Positions 15,560-25,541 of a DNA stretch of 38,224 nt are shown one piece after another. Position 1 is the stretch's first letter. Every line of letters begins with the position of its first letter. The DNA comes from Gammaproteobacteria bacterium (lineage in GTDB: Bacteria; Pseudomonadota; Gammaproteobacteria; SZUA-140). The DNA is taken from the NCBI GenBank assembly GCA_016124415.1, contig WGNS01000003.1, positions 1-38,224 of the forward strand. Reading direction: 5' to 3'. The notes beneath the pieces are model-generated. The model saw nothing but the letters and a program-made list of their open reading frames with translations. It was not told the origin of the DNA and made no database searches. The position numbers and the translations under genes were made by a program.

Positions 15560-16711
15560 ATGAAGAATGCCTTGCGTGGTTTGAGAGATTTTGGCCAGAG
15601 TGTCTGGTACGACAATATCGAACGCACCATGTTGCGCAACGGAGACCTGCTGCGTATGGTCGAAGAGGACGGCCTGGCCGGCATGACCTCCAATCCGACG
15701 ATCTTTGAAAAGGCGCTCAAGGGAGATGAAAGCTATGAGGCTGCGTTGCGGGATTTGTTCCGCTCCGAGCACGGAAGCAGCGATAAGGATGTGTTTTTCT
15801 CGGTCGCCATCGAGGATATCCAGCATGCCGCGGATATTTTGAGGCCGGTTTATGATGAAACGGGTCACGAGGATGGGATGGTCAGTTTGGAAGTGAGTCC
15901 GGACCTCGCACACGATACCGAGGCCACCATTGCAGAGGGTATGGCTCTGCATGCCCAGGTCAATCGGCCGAATCTCATGATCAAGGTGCCGGCGACGCGC
16001 GAAGGTGTGCCGGCCATTACGGCCCTGATCGCCGCCGGCGTCAACGTGAATGCGACGTTACTGTTCTCCGTCGAACGTTATGAGGCTGTTGCCGAGGCCT
16101 ATCTTGCAGGCCTTGAGGCGCGTGTAAAGGCAGGGCATTCCATCGAAGACGTGCGTTCCGTGGCCAGTTTCTTTGTGAGTCGAGTCGACGGCAAGGTGGA
16201 CGCCCAACTTCGCGAGGCCATGGGGCGGGCGGATTCCGGCGAAGAACGGGCACGTGTCGAGGCCTTGATGGGACGAGCCGCAATCGCGAATGCAGGCGCC
16301 GCTTATGCGTACTTCAGGCGGATGCTCGCTGACGCGCGTTTCCAGGCGCTTGCAGCTAAAGGCGCACATCCGCAGCGCCTACTTTGGGCCAGCACGGGAA
16401 CGAAGGACCCGGCTTACAGCGATATCCTTTATGTAAGTACGCTGGTTGGCCCGAACACCGTTAATACTATGCCCCCCGCAACCTATAACGCCTATCGCGA
16501 TCACGGTCATCCCTCCATGACCATCGACGATCGTGTCGCTGAAGCCGAGAGCGTGCTGTCTCAACTGCGAGGACTGGGTATTGATCTAGGTGCCGTCACC
16601 GAACAACTGGAGGTCGAGGGTGTTCGTGCCTTCGCTGAGTCCTTCGAGTCGCTCCTGGGGACGATCGCCGCTCGCCGAGCGGAGTTCAAGGCCGAGCGCC
16701 GGGTCTCCTAA
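15560..16711 (+). CDS. tal: Transaldolase
   Basis: Pentose-phosphate enzyme transferring dihydroxyacetone between sedoheptulose 7-phosphate and glyceraldehyde 3-phosphate. 383 residues, the longer bacterial/cyanobacterial-type transaldolase. GMTSNPTIFEKAL (41-53) forms part of the active site, NLMIKVPATREG contains the Schiff-base Lys142, and NVNATLLFSVERYEAVAEAY and ASTGTKDPAYSD are family signatures. A GAGGAG ribosome site lies just before the ATG. It is apparently transcribed alone, convergent with fxsA only seven bases away. Confidence 0.95.
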   Translation: MKNALRGLRDFGQSVWYDNIERTMLRNGDLLRMVEEDGLAGMTSNPTIFEKALKGDESYEAALRDLFRSEHGSSDKDVFFSVAIEDIQHAADILRPVYDETGHEDGMVSLEVSPDLAHDTEATIAEGMALHAQVNRPNLMIKVPATREGVPAITALIAAGVNVNATLLFSVERYEAVAEAYLAGLEARVKAGHSIEDVRSVASFFVSRVDGKVDAQLREAMGRADSGEERARVEALMGRAAIANAGAAYAYFRRMLADARFQALAAKGAHPQRLLWASTGTKDPAYSDILYVSTLVGPNTVNTMPPATYNAYRDHGHPSMTIDDRVAEAESVLSQLRGLGIDLGAVTEQLEVEGVRAFAESFESLLGTIAARRAEFKAERRVS

Positions 16712-16718
16712 GTTCGAT

Positions 16719-17201
16719 TCAGCCGGACCCATCCCGCCTTTTTGGCGGTTTATCGTCGTCCTCCCGCCAGAATTCCCCTTCGATCGTATGATCGGAGCGG
16801 GAGTTCTGGCGGTCGTGGATATGGGGCGGTGCGTTGAAGAATACCCCGCCCGCGCGATGCATCAGAAAGCGTTGTATCAGCCAAAGGCGTATTGGTCGAA
16901 TCAGGCATAGGAAACCGAGCGTATCGGTGAAAAAGCCCGGAGTCAGCAACAATGCGCCGCTGATCAACAGGATCAAGCCTTCCATGACCTCCATGGCGGG
17001 GATCTCGCCCTGCATCAGCATCGACCTGACCCTGGTCATGGTCGCGAGTCCCTGAAGCCTGATCAGGAAAGCGCCGAGAACAGCCGTGAATACGACCATG
17101 AATACGGTCGGAAGCGCGCCGATGATCGACCCAACCTTGATCAGAAGATAGATCTCGAGCAAGGGAACCGTCAGGAATATGAGCAGGAGTGATTGAAACA
17201 T
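16719..17201 (-). CDS. fxsA: FxsA family membrane protein
   Basis: Small inner-membrane protein of 160 residues with about four helices. The N terminus LLIFLTVPLLEIYLLIKVGSIIGALPTVFMVVFTAVLGAFLIRLQGL and the segment LILLISGALLLTPGFFTDTLGFL are characteristic of FxsA, named after suppression of F-plasmid exclusion of phage T7. Its physiological role is unclear. The C terminus is hydrophilic and charged. It is divergent from cutA. Confidence 0.92.
   Translation of the reverse strand: MFQSLLLIFLTVPLLEIYLLIKVGSIIGALPTVFMVVFTAVLGAFLIRLQGLATMTRVRSMLMQGEIPAMEVMEGLILLISGALLLTPGFFTDTLGFLCLIRPIRLWLIQRFLMHRAGGVFFNAPPHIHDRQNSRSDHTIEGEFWREDDDKPPKRRDGSG
16734..16748 (+). terminator. Possible tal terminator inside the fxsA 3' end
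   Basis: CCGCC-TTTTT-GGCGG forms a five-pair stem followed by TTTA on the plus strand, starting 23 bases after the tal stop. It lies within fxsA coding sequence on the other strand, which would make it a shared-sequence terminator. The stem is short, so this is weak. Confidence 0.3.
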
Positions 17202-17316
17202 CTGGTCTCTTCTTTGCCGCCGGAGTGCATTATTTTCGCGTCTATGTGTAATACTATCACGCCTTGGATGGCAGGGTCCGTTGGGTTCGGATCTCCAAGG
17301 CGCAGGTGCGAGAAAG

Positions 17317-17640
17317 ATGGGCGAGTATTGTCTGATTTATTCCAGTTGTCCCGACGAAAAGACGGCCCGCGCTTTGGCGGATGCGTTGCTGGATCGACGT
17401 TTTGCGGCCTGCGTGAGTGTTCTTTCAGGGGTGACGTCTTACTATGTATGGCAGGGTAAACGGGAGTCGAGTCCCGAGGCGCTGCTCATGATCAAGACCA
17501 CGAAGGCCCTCTATGCCGAGGTAGAAGCACTGATACGCGAACGTCATCCCTATGAACTTCCCGAGGTGATTGCTGTCCCTATTGAGGGCGGTTTGCCGGA
17601 CTATTTGGGCTGGATAGCGAGTCAGACTCAAACCGTTTGA
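17317..17640 (+). CDS. cutA: CutA, divalent-cation tolerance protein
   Basis: Trimeric small protein linked to copper/divalent-ion tolerance. 107 residues, normal length. LIYSSCPDEKTARALADALLDRRFAACVSVL, SYYVWQGKRESSPEALLMIKT and RHPYELPEVIAVPI are clear CutA signatures, including the conserved Cys of AACV. The start ATG at 17317 is the one that fits the family; the track start at 17281 is an upstream TTG. It precedes dsbD by 37 bases, the same cutA-dsbD pairing as in E. coli. Confidence 0.95.
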   Translation: MGEYCLIYSSCPDEKTARALADALLDRRFAACVSVLSGVTSYYVWQGKRESSPEALLMIKTTKALYAEVEALIRERHPYELPEVIAVPIEGGLPDYLGWIASQTQTV

Positions 17641-17677
17641 ACCCTTTGATTCCAAAAGAAACCTAGAAGATTTGATT

Positions 17678-19543
17678 ATGTTGCGCCTGCGAAATCTGGC
17701 CCTGTTTCTGTTGTTCTCAATGTGCCTGCCCGTAGCTCAGGCCGGAATCCTGGACTCGTTGAGCTCGTTTGGCGACCGCATCGGTTCCGGGACTGCAAAG
17801 ACCTTTTTGCCGCCCGATCAAGCCTTCATTTTTACCGCGGATGCACAGGATGCCGGGACGCTCATGCTTCACTGGCAGATTGTCGACGGATACCACTTAT
17901 ATAAGAATAAATTCCAGTTTGAGCTTTTGCAGGCCGACGGGGTCAAGTTGGGACCTGCTCGGTTCCCGCAGGGGCGCATGATCGAGGACGAGTCTTTCGG
18001 TCGCCTCGAGTCTTATTTCGAAGATATTGACATCCCGGTTCCCCTGGAGCGTCAGCCCGGTGGCAGGCTTCCGATCCACCTGCAGGTCGGCTATCAGGGG
18101 TGTGCCGACGATGGCTTTTGCTATCCGCCAATCAAGAAAACGATCGATCTTGTCTTACCTGAAGCGATGGCGGTGACCTCTGCGGCCGGTCCGGATGCAG
18201 GCTCGTCTCCCGTTTCCTCCGGTTCCGATATGCAGGAGCAGGATCGTTTCGTCCAGGCGTTGATCAACAACGGCTTGGCGGCCAATTTGGGCATGATGTT
18301 CGTGGCGGGGCTTCTATTGGCCTTTACGCCCTGCGTGTTTCCGATGGTGCCTATCTTGTCGGCCATTATCGTCGGACAAGGTACGACGGTGCGGCCTCGC
18401 AGGGCATTTGTGTTGACCCTGATCTATGTGCTTGCCATGGCGCTGACCTATACGATTGCGGGTATCCTTGCGGGTGTATTCGGTCAGAGCGTCCAGGCAG
18501 CATTCCAAAATCCTTGGATATTGGGGGCCTTCAGTCTGCTCTTCATTGCCCTCGCGCTCTCGATGTTCGGCATCTACGAACTCCAGATGCCTTCCGCCAT
18601 CCAGCAGCGTCTTAACGTCATGAGTCAGAAGCAGGCCACCGGGACTTATGTAGGGTCTGCAGTTATGGGATTCCTGTCGGCGTTGATCGTCGGTCCGTGT
18701 GTCGCTGCGCCTATGGCGGGGGTCCTGCTCTACATCAGTACGCAAGGTGACGCGGTCATCGGAGGGCTGTCGTTGTTTGTTTTGAGCCTCGGCATGGGAT
18801 TGCCGCTGCTGATCTTCGGCGTTTCGGCGGGACGGTTGCTGCCTAAGGCCGGCGCCTGGATGCACGTCATCCGGCCGATCTTCGGCGTCATGATGCTCGG
18901 TGTCTCGATTTGGATGTTGGAACGCATTCTGCCCTTTGCGGTCACGATGTTCCTGTGGGCCTGCTTGATCATCGGTTCTGCGGTCTATCTGGGCGCGCTT
19001 GAGCGGTTGCCGGACGGTTGCAGTCCCTGGAAAAAATTGTGGAAGGCCACGGGTGTTGTGCTGTTGATGTGGGGCGCAATGCTGATTATCGGGGCCGGCA
19101 GCGGCGGTAACGATCCGTTCAGCCCATTGTCCGCATTTGCGCAACGCCAGGGTGGTGGGATCGAAACGGGTCTTCAATTCAAGCGCTTTTCGGGACTCAG
19201 CGGGCTCGAGCGCGAGTTGCAGGTGGCACGCGACCGGGGACAGGCCGTCATGGTCGATTTCTATGCCGACTGGTGCGTAGACTGCAGGCGTATGGAGGCT
19301 AACACTTTTTCTGATCCAGTGATCGTCAGTGGGCTGAGCGGCGTACGGTTGTTGCAAGCTGACGTCACGGCCAACGATGCCGACGATCAGGCTCTGTTGA
19401 AGCGCTATCAGTTATTCGGGCCACCGGCAATTCTGTTTTTCGACCGATCAGGTAATGAGGTAACGGGACGCCGCCTGATTGGGTATCAGTCGGCCGACGA
19501 GCTGAGGGGCGCGATTAAGCTCGCCCTAGGGGATGCGAAATGA
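17678..19543 (+). CDS. dsbD: DsbD, thiol:disulfide interchange protein
   Basis: Carries reducing power from cytoplasmic thioredoxin across the membrane to periplasmic proteins and cytochrome c maturation. 621 residues with signal peptide (to about AQA), an N-terminal immunoglobulin-like domain with the redox pair CADDGFC, eight transmembrane helices with the paired cysteines in TPCVFPMVPILS and GPCVAAPMAG, and a C-terminal thioredoxin domain with YADWCVDCRRME. All six catalytic cysteines are present. ATG at 17678 is preferred over the TTG two codons upstream. Its stop overlaps the start of a thioredoxin-like gene (ATGA). Confidence 0.95.
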   Translation: MLRLRNLALFLLFSMCLPVAQAGILDSLSSFGDRIGSGTAKTFLPPDQAFIFTADAQDAGTLMLHWQIVDGYHLYKNKFQFELLQADGVKLGPARFPQGRMIEDESFGRLESYFEDIDIPVPLERQPGGRLPIHLQVGYQGCADDGFCYPPIKKTIDLVLPEAMAVTSAAGPDAGSSPVSSGSDMQEQDRFVQALINNGLAANLGMMFVAGLLLAFTPCVFPMVPILSAIIVGQGTTVRPRRAFVLTLIYVLAMALTYTIAGILAGVFGQSVQAAFQNPWILGAFSLLFIALALSMFGIYELQMPSAIQQRLNVMSQKQATGTYVGSAVMGFLSALIVGPCVAAPMAGVLLYISTQGDAVIGGLSLFVLSLGMGLPLLIFGVSAGRLLPKAGAWMHVIRPIFGVMMLGVSIWMLERILPFAVTMFLWACLIIGSAVYLGALERLPDGCSPWKKLWKATGVVLLMWGAMLIIGAGSGGNDPFSPLSAFAQRQGGGIETGLQFKRFSGLSGLERELQVARDRGQAVMVDFYADWCVDCRRMEANTFSDPVIVSGLSGVRLLQADVTANDADDQALLKRYQLFGPPAILFFDRSGNEVTGRRLIGYQSADELRGAIKLALGDAK

Positions 19544-20121
19544 GTCGCTTAAATATCAGACCGGTTTGGTTTCTCATTGTTTTGCTCGCGGGAGCGGTAT
19601 CGGTTTTGGTCTACAACTCGTTTTATCAAAAGGGACTCCAGCAGGCCGCGCAACGGGTTGCCTCGGGCGGCGGAGCCGGTGCGGCGTCCGCGTTGATCGG
19701 CACCCGGCGCCCCGATTTTGCTTTGCCCGATTTGGATGGTCTGCCGAGGAAGGTGGGCGAATGGGACGGGAAGGTGCTCGTGGTCAATTTTTGGGCGGAC
19801 AATTGTCGGCCTTGCCGCCGTGAAATACCGGCTTTCATCCGCATGCAGGGGGATTTCCTCAAGCGAGGCGTGCAGTTTGTCGGCATCGCCATCAACGAGC
19901 GGGATGCCGTTCGGACCTTTGCGGCGGAGATGGGTGTGGAATTCAATTATCCCGTTTTGACCGGAGTTGACGATACCATCGAGGTTGCCCGGAATTTCGG
20001 TAACGAAGTGGGGATCCTTCCCTATACAGTCGTGGTCGACCGTTCCGGAAAGATCTCTGAGGTCCAGTTCGGAGAAGTCAGGGAAGATGAGCTCCGGGGT
20101 ATGTTGTCTCCCCTTCTTTGA
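19540..20121 (+). CDS. TlpA/ResA-like membrane-anchored thioredoxin
   Basis: 193 residues: an N-terminal membrane anchor (about 8-25), a Gly/Ala linker, and a TlpA/ResA/AhpC-TSA-type thioredoxin domain from about 53. The active site is NFWADNCRPCRREIPAF, a CRPC motif; GVEFNYPVLTG and GILPYTVVVDRSGKI (cis-Pro loop) complete the fold. It overlaps dsbD by four bases, so DsbD probably reduces it in the periplasm, with a role in cytochrome c maturation or disulfide repair. Confidence 0.9.
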   Translation: MSRLNIRPVWFLIVLLAGAVSVLVYNSFYQKGLQQAAQRVASGGGAGAASALIGTRRPDFALPDLDGLPRKVGEWDGKVLVVNFWADNCRPCRREIPAFIRMQGDFLKRGVQFVGIAINERDAVRTFAAEMGVEFNYPVLTGVDDTIEVARNFGNEVGILPYTVVVDRSGKISEVQFGEVREDELRGMLSPLL

Positions 20122-20220
20122 CGAGCTGTCGGCGTTCACCTTTTCTCCCTCCGCCGTTTTCAGGGCGCTTTTCCGGCAACCTGACCGAGCGCTTCGTCGT
20201 CACTTCATTGGGGTTCGCGG

Positions 20221-20237
20221 CGGCGACCTTGTCGCCG
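20221..20237 (+). repeat. Hairpin CGGCGAC-CTT-GTCGCCG
   Basis: A perfect seven-pair GC-rich stem with a three-base loop, 100 bases after the TlpA-like gene. There is no T-run after it, so it may be a Rho-assisted or pausing element at the end of the cutA-dsbD transcript. Confidence 0.35.
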
Positions 20238-20287
20238 AGTAAATTGCTAGACTTGCGATCCTGATCATTGCAGAATAATGGCTCCTG

Positions 20288-20305
20288 TTTGAATCGGTGT
20301 TCAAA
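20288..20305. promoter_or_regulatory. Inverted repeat TTTGAA-N6-TTCAAA before aroQ-accBC
   Basis: Six-base perfect arms, 42 bases upstream of the aroQ start, immediately followed by a second small palindrome AAATAGG-G-CCTATTT. A possible promoter (AGAATA around 20273) lies just upstream. Position fits an operator for the operon that contains acetyl-CoA carboxylase genes; no known regulator is assigned. Confidence 0.35.
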
Positions 20306-20346
20306 TAGGGCCTATTTTTCTGGATCTGGCGAATTATGGGGGGAAT

Positions 20347-20808
20347 GTGGCGCGGCTTTTATTGCTGAACGGGCCCAACATCAATTTGTTGGGCAGGCGG
20401 GAGCCTGGGATATACGGTAAGGATACCTTGGAACAAATAACTTCCCGATTGGAAGAAAAGTCCAAGGCGCTGGGGCACGAGTTGCTTGCGTTTCAAAGCA
20501 ATGCCGAACACGAGCTTGTGGATCGGGTTCAAAAGTCGATGGACGAGTCCGTCGATTTCATCATGATTAATCCGGCGGCCTATACGCATACGAGTGTCGC
20601 GCTCAGGGATGCGCTCAGTGCCGTGAATATCCCGTTTGTGGAGATCCACCTGTCGAACATTTACGGGCGGGAGTCGTTTCGCCGGAAGTCCTATTTTTCC
20701 GATCTTGCGGTCGGTGTGATTAGCGGGTGCGGTGCGCTGGGTTACGAGCTTGCTCTCCAGTTCGCACACGAGACGCTCTCGCGTGTCGTGAAGAAAAACA
20801 ATTCTTGA
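20347..20808 (+). CDS. aroQ: AroQ, type II 3-dehydroquinate dehydratase
   Basis: Shikimate-pathway enzyme converting 3-dehydroquinate to 3-dehydroshikimate. 153 residues, standard for the dodecameric type II enzyme. [21 protein letters not shown] carries the catalytic Arg and Tyr region, [17 protein letters not shown] and [17 protein letters not shown] carry the substrate-binding and catalytic His residues. The start is GTG, preceded by a G-rich ribosome site (GGGGGGAAT); no in-frame ATG suits. The aroQ-accB-accC order is common in gammaproteobacteria. Confidence 0.95.
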   Translation: MARLLLLNGPNINLLGRREPGIYGKDTLEQITSRLEEKSKALGHELLAFQSNAEHELVDRVQKSMDESVDFIMINPAAYTHTSVALRDALSAVNIPFVEIHLSNIYGRESFRRKSYFSDLAVGVISGCGALGYELALQFAHETLSRVVKKNNS

Positions 20809-20860
20809 GGCCGGTGCCGCTCTGAGGCGCCTGGCGTGAATATCGTCATTAAGGTGAAGC

Positions 20861-21315
20861 ATGGATATTAGGAAGATCAAAAAACTGATCGATTTGTTCG
20901 AGGGTTCCGACCTGACCGAGATTGAGATTCATGAGGGCGACGATTCGGTCCGGATCAGCAGAGGCGGACCCGCCGTAACGACGGTCCAGGCAGGGCTGCC
21001 GGCAATGCACATGTCCGCACCGGTTTCTGCCGCTTTGGCGGCGCCTGCGCCTGTGGCGGTTGCAGACGAGCCCGCGATAACCGGGCACACGGTGACCTCG
21101 CCGATGGTTGGCAGTTTCTATCGTGCCCCTGCGCCCGGCGCGCCTCCTTTTGTAGAGGTCGGGCGTCACGTCCAGGTCGGAGACACCTTGTGCATTATCG
21201 AAGCCATGAAGATGCTGAACCAGATCGAGTCCGACAAGGCGGGAGTCGTGGCAGCCATCCTGGTTGAAAACGGTCAGCCTGTCGAATATGGCGAGCCGCT
21301 GTTCATCATCGAGTA

Positions 21316-21316
<1 letters not shown>
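20861..21316 (+). CDS. accB: AccB, biotin carboxyl carrier protein of acetyl-CoA carboxylase
   Basis: Carries biotin for malonyl-CoA production, the first step of fatty acid synthesis. 151 residues: N-terminal [34 protein letters not shown], an Ala/Pro/Val linker (about 45-75), and the biotinyl domain with [17 protein letters not shown], whose EAMKM lysine is biotinylated. It lies 52 bases after aroQ. The TAA stop shares one base with the first accC ATG. Confidence 0.97.
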
Positions 21317-22665
<1,349 letters not shown>

Positions 22666-22709
22666 GTGCGCGCATGGTCATGGCGTGGGCGGTATCGTGT
22701 TTTGAAGGC

Positions 22710-22744
22710 AAAAAAAAGGCGGGTTCCTGGAACCCGCCTTTTTT
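22710..22744. terminator. Bidirectional intrinsic terminator between accC and a secreted-protein gene
   Basis: GGCGGGTT-CCTGG-AACCCGCC forms an eight-pair stem, extendable to ten with a one-base centre. It is flanked by eight A on the left and six T on the right, so it works as an intrinsic terminator for both the plus-strand accC and the minus-strand gene ending at 22763. Confidence 0.92.
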
Positions 22745-22762
22745 GTCGAAGACAGCCAGTCC

Positions 22763-23020
22763 TTACGGGGTAGGAATGAAGGTGGCGCGCTTCCTGATCG
22801 GCGTATAGTTGCGAATGAAGCCAGAGGACTTCACGTTGTTGGCGGCCGTGGCGCTCGGGGTGATGGTGATGGGGGTCACGGGACCGGTGTAAGCGACACG
22901 GTTGCTGCTCGAAGTATTGACAAGCGTGTTATTCAGCGTGATCGTGCGGGCGGCGTTGGCGGAGGCCACGAAACCGGCGGCAAATGCTGCTACGGTCATG
23001 GTTGCAATCAGCTTTTTCAT
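22763..23020 (-). CDS. Small exported Thr/Asn-rich protein of unknown function
   Basis: 85 residues. It has a textbook signal peptide (MKKLIATMTVAAFAAGFVASANA, cleavage before ARTI), then about 62 mature residues rich in Thr, Asn, Ser, Val and Pro with a basic C-terminal part (RNYTPIRKRATFIPTP) and no cysteine. No family recognised. It is a monocistronic unit: a good sigma70 promoter about 105-130 bases upstream, a GAGGAG ribosome site, and a strong terminator right after the stop. This suggests a real and probably well-expressed small envelope or secreted protein. Confidence 0.75.
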   Translation of the reverse strand: MKKLIATMTVAAFAAGFVASANAARTITLNNTLVNTSSSNRVAYTGPVTPITITPSATAANNVKSSGFIRNYTPIRKRATFIPTP

Positions 23021-23124
23021 TGAGGAACTCCTCTTCGTGAATGTTGAGCGTTTAAGTCAAAAAATCTTTATAAATCAGGCACAAAAGCGCTGATCAATTC
23101 TATATGTGGAGTGAGCGTACCACG

Positions 23125-23153
23125 ATTTTATTACGGTTCCATTAAGGCGTCAA
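23125..23153 (-). promoter_or_regulatory. Sigma70 promoter of the 85-residue secreted-protein gene
   Basis: On the minus strand TTGACG (five of six to the -35 consensus), exactly 17 bases, then TAAAAT (five of six to the -10). Transcription would start near 23118, giving a 5' leader of about 98 bases that is AT-rich and could carry regulation. Confidence 0.7.
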
Positions 23154-23183
23154 TTTCCTGAAAATCCGTGTAGGTTTTATGTC

Positions 23184-23211
23184 TCGTCTTTGCGTATAGG
23201 GCATAAGACGA
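23184..23211. repeat. Imperfect hairpin TCGTCTT-TGC...GCA-T-AAGACGA
   Basis: Ten base pairs with one bulged base and a seven-base loop, about 100 bases after the stop of the flavoprotein fusion and upstream of the small secreted gene's promoter. There is no T-run on the minus strand directly after it, so it is a weak terminator candidate. Confidence 0.3.
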
Positions 23212-23309
23212 AGGGTTTTCCACAATGGTTCCATCAATATTCTTTTCAATTCGTTTCTGTGATTCTTTTCACGCTTGATCGCTATGTGTGCGGTGGATAT
23301 TTGTTTGAC

Positions 23310-25466
23310 TCAGGGCCTGTTGCGGCGCCAGCGATGGTATGTCTCTACCAGTGATAGCAGGCGTTGCGGCGCGTGGCGCTTTTTCCATTCCCCCGCGGCG
23401 TATTTGTTGGCCTCCGCCAGTGTCGGATAGATGTGTATCGTCGCCAGGATTTTGTTGAGACCAAGGCCGTGCTTCATCGCCAACACGAATTCCGCCAAGA
23501 GATCACCCGCATGTTCGCCGACTATGGTGACACCGAGAATGCGATCCTTGCCTGGTGGCGTCAGTACCTTGATGAACCCTTCAGCGGTTCCGTCGGCGAT
23601 CGCACGGTCGAGATCGTCCAGTTCGAAGCGCGTCACCTCGTATGCGATACCGGATTCCTTGGCTTCTTGCTCGTTGAGGCCGACCCTTGCGACCTCAGGG
23701 TCTATGAAGGTCGACCACGGTATGACCGAATAATCGACCTTGAAACGGCGCAGATCGCCGAACAGACTGTTGACCGCCGCGTACCAGGCCTGGTGCGCGG
23801 CCGTATGGGTGAATTGATACGGCCCTGCGACGTCGCCGGCGGCGAGGATGTTGGGATACAAGGTCTCCAGATATTCGTTGGTCGTGATGGTGCGTTCGGT
23901 TGGGATGCCGAGTTCCCGAAGGCCATAACCGTCGAGCCGGGCGACGCGACCCACAGCGCAGAGCAGGGCGTCGAACTCGAAACGATGTTCCATGCCTTCG
24001 TGTTCGGCGACGATGAATTTGCGACCGTCTTCCATGTGGCAGTGCAACGCCCGGTGGCTTGTAAGCACGTTGACGCCGCTGTCCGATAGGGCCTTGTGAG
24101 CCAGTGCCGAGACCTCTTCGTCCTCTCGAATCATGATCCTCGGCCCCATCTCGATCTGGGTGACCTTCGAGCCGAGCCGGGCGAGACTCTGTGCGAGTTC
24201 GCAGCCGATTGGCCCGCCGCCGAGTACCACGAGGCGGCCGGGCGTCGTGTCCAATTTCGCGAATTCATCCCAAATGGTATCGCTCGTGACATAGCCGACT
24301 TCTTCGATACCGGGAAGTGGCGGGACGAAAGGTCTGGCGCCGGTCGCGAGAATAATGTGTCGGGTGGTCAGGCGCTTTAACTCGCCGTCCGCTGAGCGGA
24401 TTTCCACCGTCCAGGGATCGACGAGTCGCGCATGGCCTTGCAACACTTCGACGCCGAGCCCGGTATAGCGCTCGATACTGTCGTGTGGGGCGACCGCGGC
24501 GATGACTTCGTGCACCCTGGCCATGACCCGCCGGAACCTGAAGCCAGGATCGCCGCCCTGCAGTCCATAACGATCGGCTTCCCGGATCTGCTGGGCGAGC
24601 TTGGCGCTCCTAATGAGGGCTTTGCTTGGAACGCAACCGAAATTCAGGCAGTCGCCGCCCATCTTGCGTCCCTCGATAAGCGTGACTTTGGCCCGGACCG
24701 TGGCCGCGATATAGGCGCTGACAAGTCCCGCCGCGCCGGCGCCGATGACGATCAGATTGCGCTCATATCGTCTTGGCCGTTTCCAGCGGGCGTAGACCCT
24801 CCGCCGCTGTATCCGGCGTACGATGGTGCGCGCGATCAATGGGAAGATTCCCAGTAGGGTGAATGAGAGTAGCATCCCGGGAGACAATATCCCGACGGCG
24901 CTTTCCAGTTGCCCCAGTTGAGTGCCTGCGTTGATGTAGACCAGGGTGCCCGCAAGCATTCCGACCTGACTGACCCAGTAAAACGTGACCGCACGGATGG
25001 GTGTCAGGCCCATGATGAGGTTGATGAGAAAGAACGGAAAGATGGGTACTAGGCGGAGCGTAAACAAATAGAAGGCGCCGTCTTTGGCCATTCCGTCATT
25101 GATAGGCTTGAGTTTGTCGCCGAAACGGGTTTGTACCCCGTCGCGCAACAGATAGCGTGCGACCAGGAAGGCCAGTGTGGCGCCGATGCTGGATGCAAAC
25201 GAAACCAGGACTACGCCTTTAGTGAGTCCGAACAGCGCGCCCGCAGCGAGTGTCATGATGGCGGCGCCGGGCAATGATAGGGCGGTTACGAGAATATATC
25301 CCAGAAAGAACGCTCCGCTCACCAGCCATGGAGAATGCCGATAGAGGCCGGCGAAATCCCGCTGCCCTTGCTTTAGAGCGCTGAAGGTAAGCCAGTGATG
25401 GAGGTCCATCGCGAAGAAGGCCGAGACCGCGATGATGATCAGGGCTAGCAGGGCAATTTTTTTCAT
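23310..25466 (-). CDS. Fusion of VTT/TVP38-type membrane domain and flavin disulfide reductase
   Basis: 718 residues. The N-terminal about 225 residues are membrane: a first helix, then a SNARE-associated/VTT (DedA-like) domain with SLPGAAIMTLAAGALFG and LRLVPIFPFFLINLIMGLTPI. From about 238 a complete pyridine-nucleotide disulfide oxidoreductase follows: FAD loop NLIVIGAGAAGLVSAYIAA, redox pair GGDCLNFGCVPSK, NAD(P) loop LVVLGGGPIGCELAQSLARLG, second FAD motif TNILAAGDVAG-like (YPNILAAGDVAGPYQFTHTAAHQA), and the dimerisation domain. At the C terminus the HxHPT proton-relay motif of lipoamide dehydrogenases reads HIYPT. Mercuric reductase is unlikely (no C-terminal Cys pair, no HMA domain). 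Substrate unknown; membrane-tethered dithiol or quinone chemistry is plausible. Confidence 0.88.
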   Translation of the reverse strand: MKKIALLALIIIAVSAFFAMDLHHWLTFSALKQGQRDFAGLYRHSPWLVSGAFFLGYILVTALSLPGAAIMTLAAGALFGLTKGVVLVSFASSIGATLAFLVARYLLRDGVQTRFGDKLKPINDGMAKDGAFYLFTLRLVPIFPFFLINLIMGLTPIRAVTFYWVSQVGMLAGTLVYINAGTQLGQLESAVGILSPGMLLSFTLLGIFPLIARTIVRRIQRRRVYARWKRPRRYERNLIVIGAGAAGLVSAYIAATVRAKVTLIEGRKMGGDCLNFGCVPSKALIRSAKLAQQIREADRYGLQGGDPGFRFRRVMARVHEVIAAVAPHDSIERYTGLGVEVLQGHARLVDPWTVEIRSADGELKRLTTRHIILATGARPFVPPLPGIEEVGYVTSDTIWDEFAKLDTTPGRLVVLGGGPIGCELAQSLARLGSKVTQIEMGPRIMIREDEEVSALAHKALSDSGVNVLTSHRALHCHMEDGRKFIVAEHEGMEHRFEFDALLCAVGRVARLDGYGLRELGIPTERTITTNEYLETLYPNILAAGDVAGPYQFTHTAAHQAWYAAVNSLFGDLRRFKVDYSVIPWSTFIDPEVARVGLNEQEAKESGIAYEVTRFELDDLDRAIADGTAEGFIKVLTPPGKDRILGVTIVGEHAGDLLAEFVLAMKHGLGLNKILATIHIYPTLAEANKYAAGEWKKRHAPQRLLSLVETYHRWRRNRP

Positions 25467-25541
25467 TTATCGTATGCCTTCCTTATCGGCGTTTCGGTGC
25501 GGGTGGGGTGACGCACATTATGTCGCGGTATCCCTCGCTAC

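Noticed and set aside
23310-25466. Mercuric reductase (merA)
   Set aside because: It has the CxxxxC pair but lacks the C-terminal vicinal cysteines, an HMA domain and any mer neighbours.
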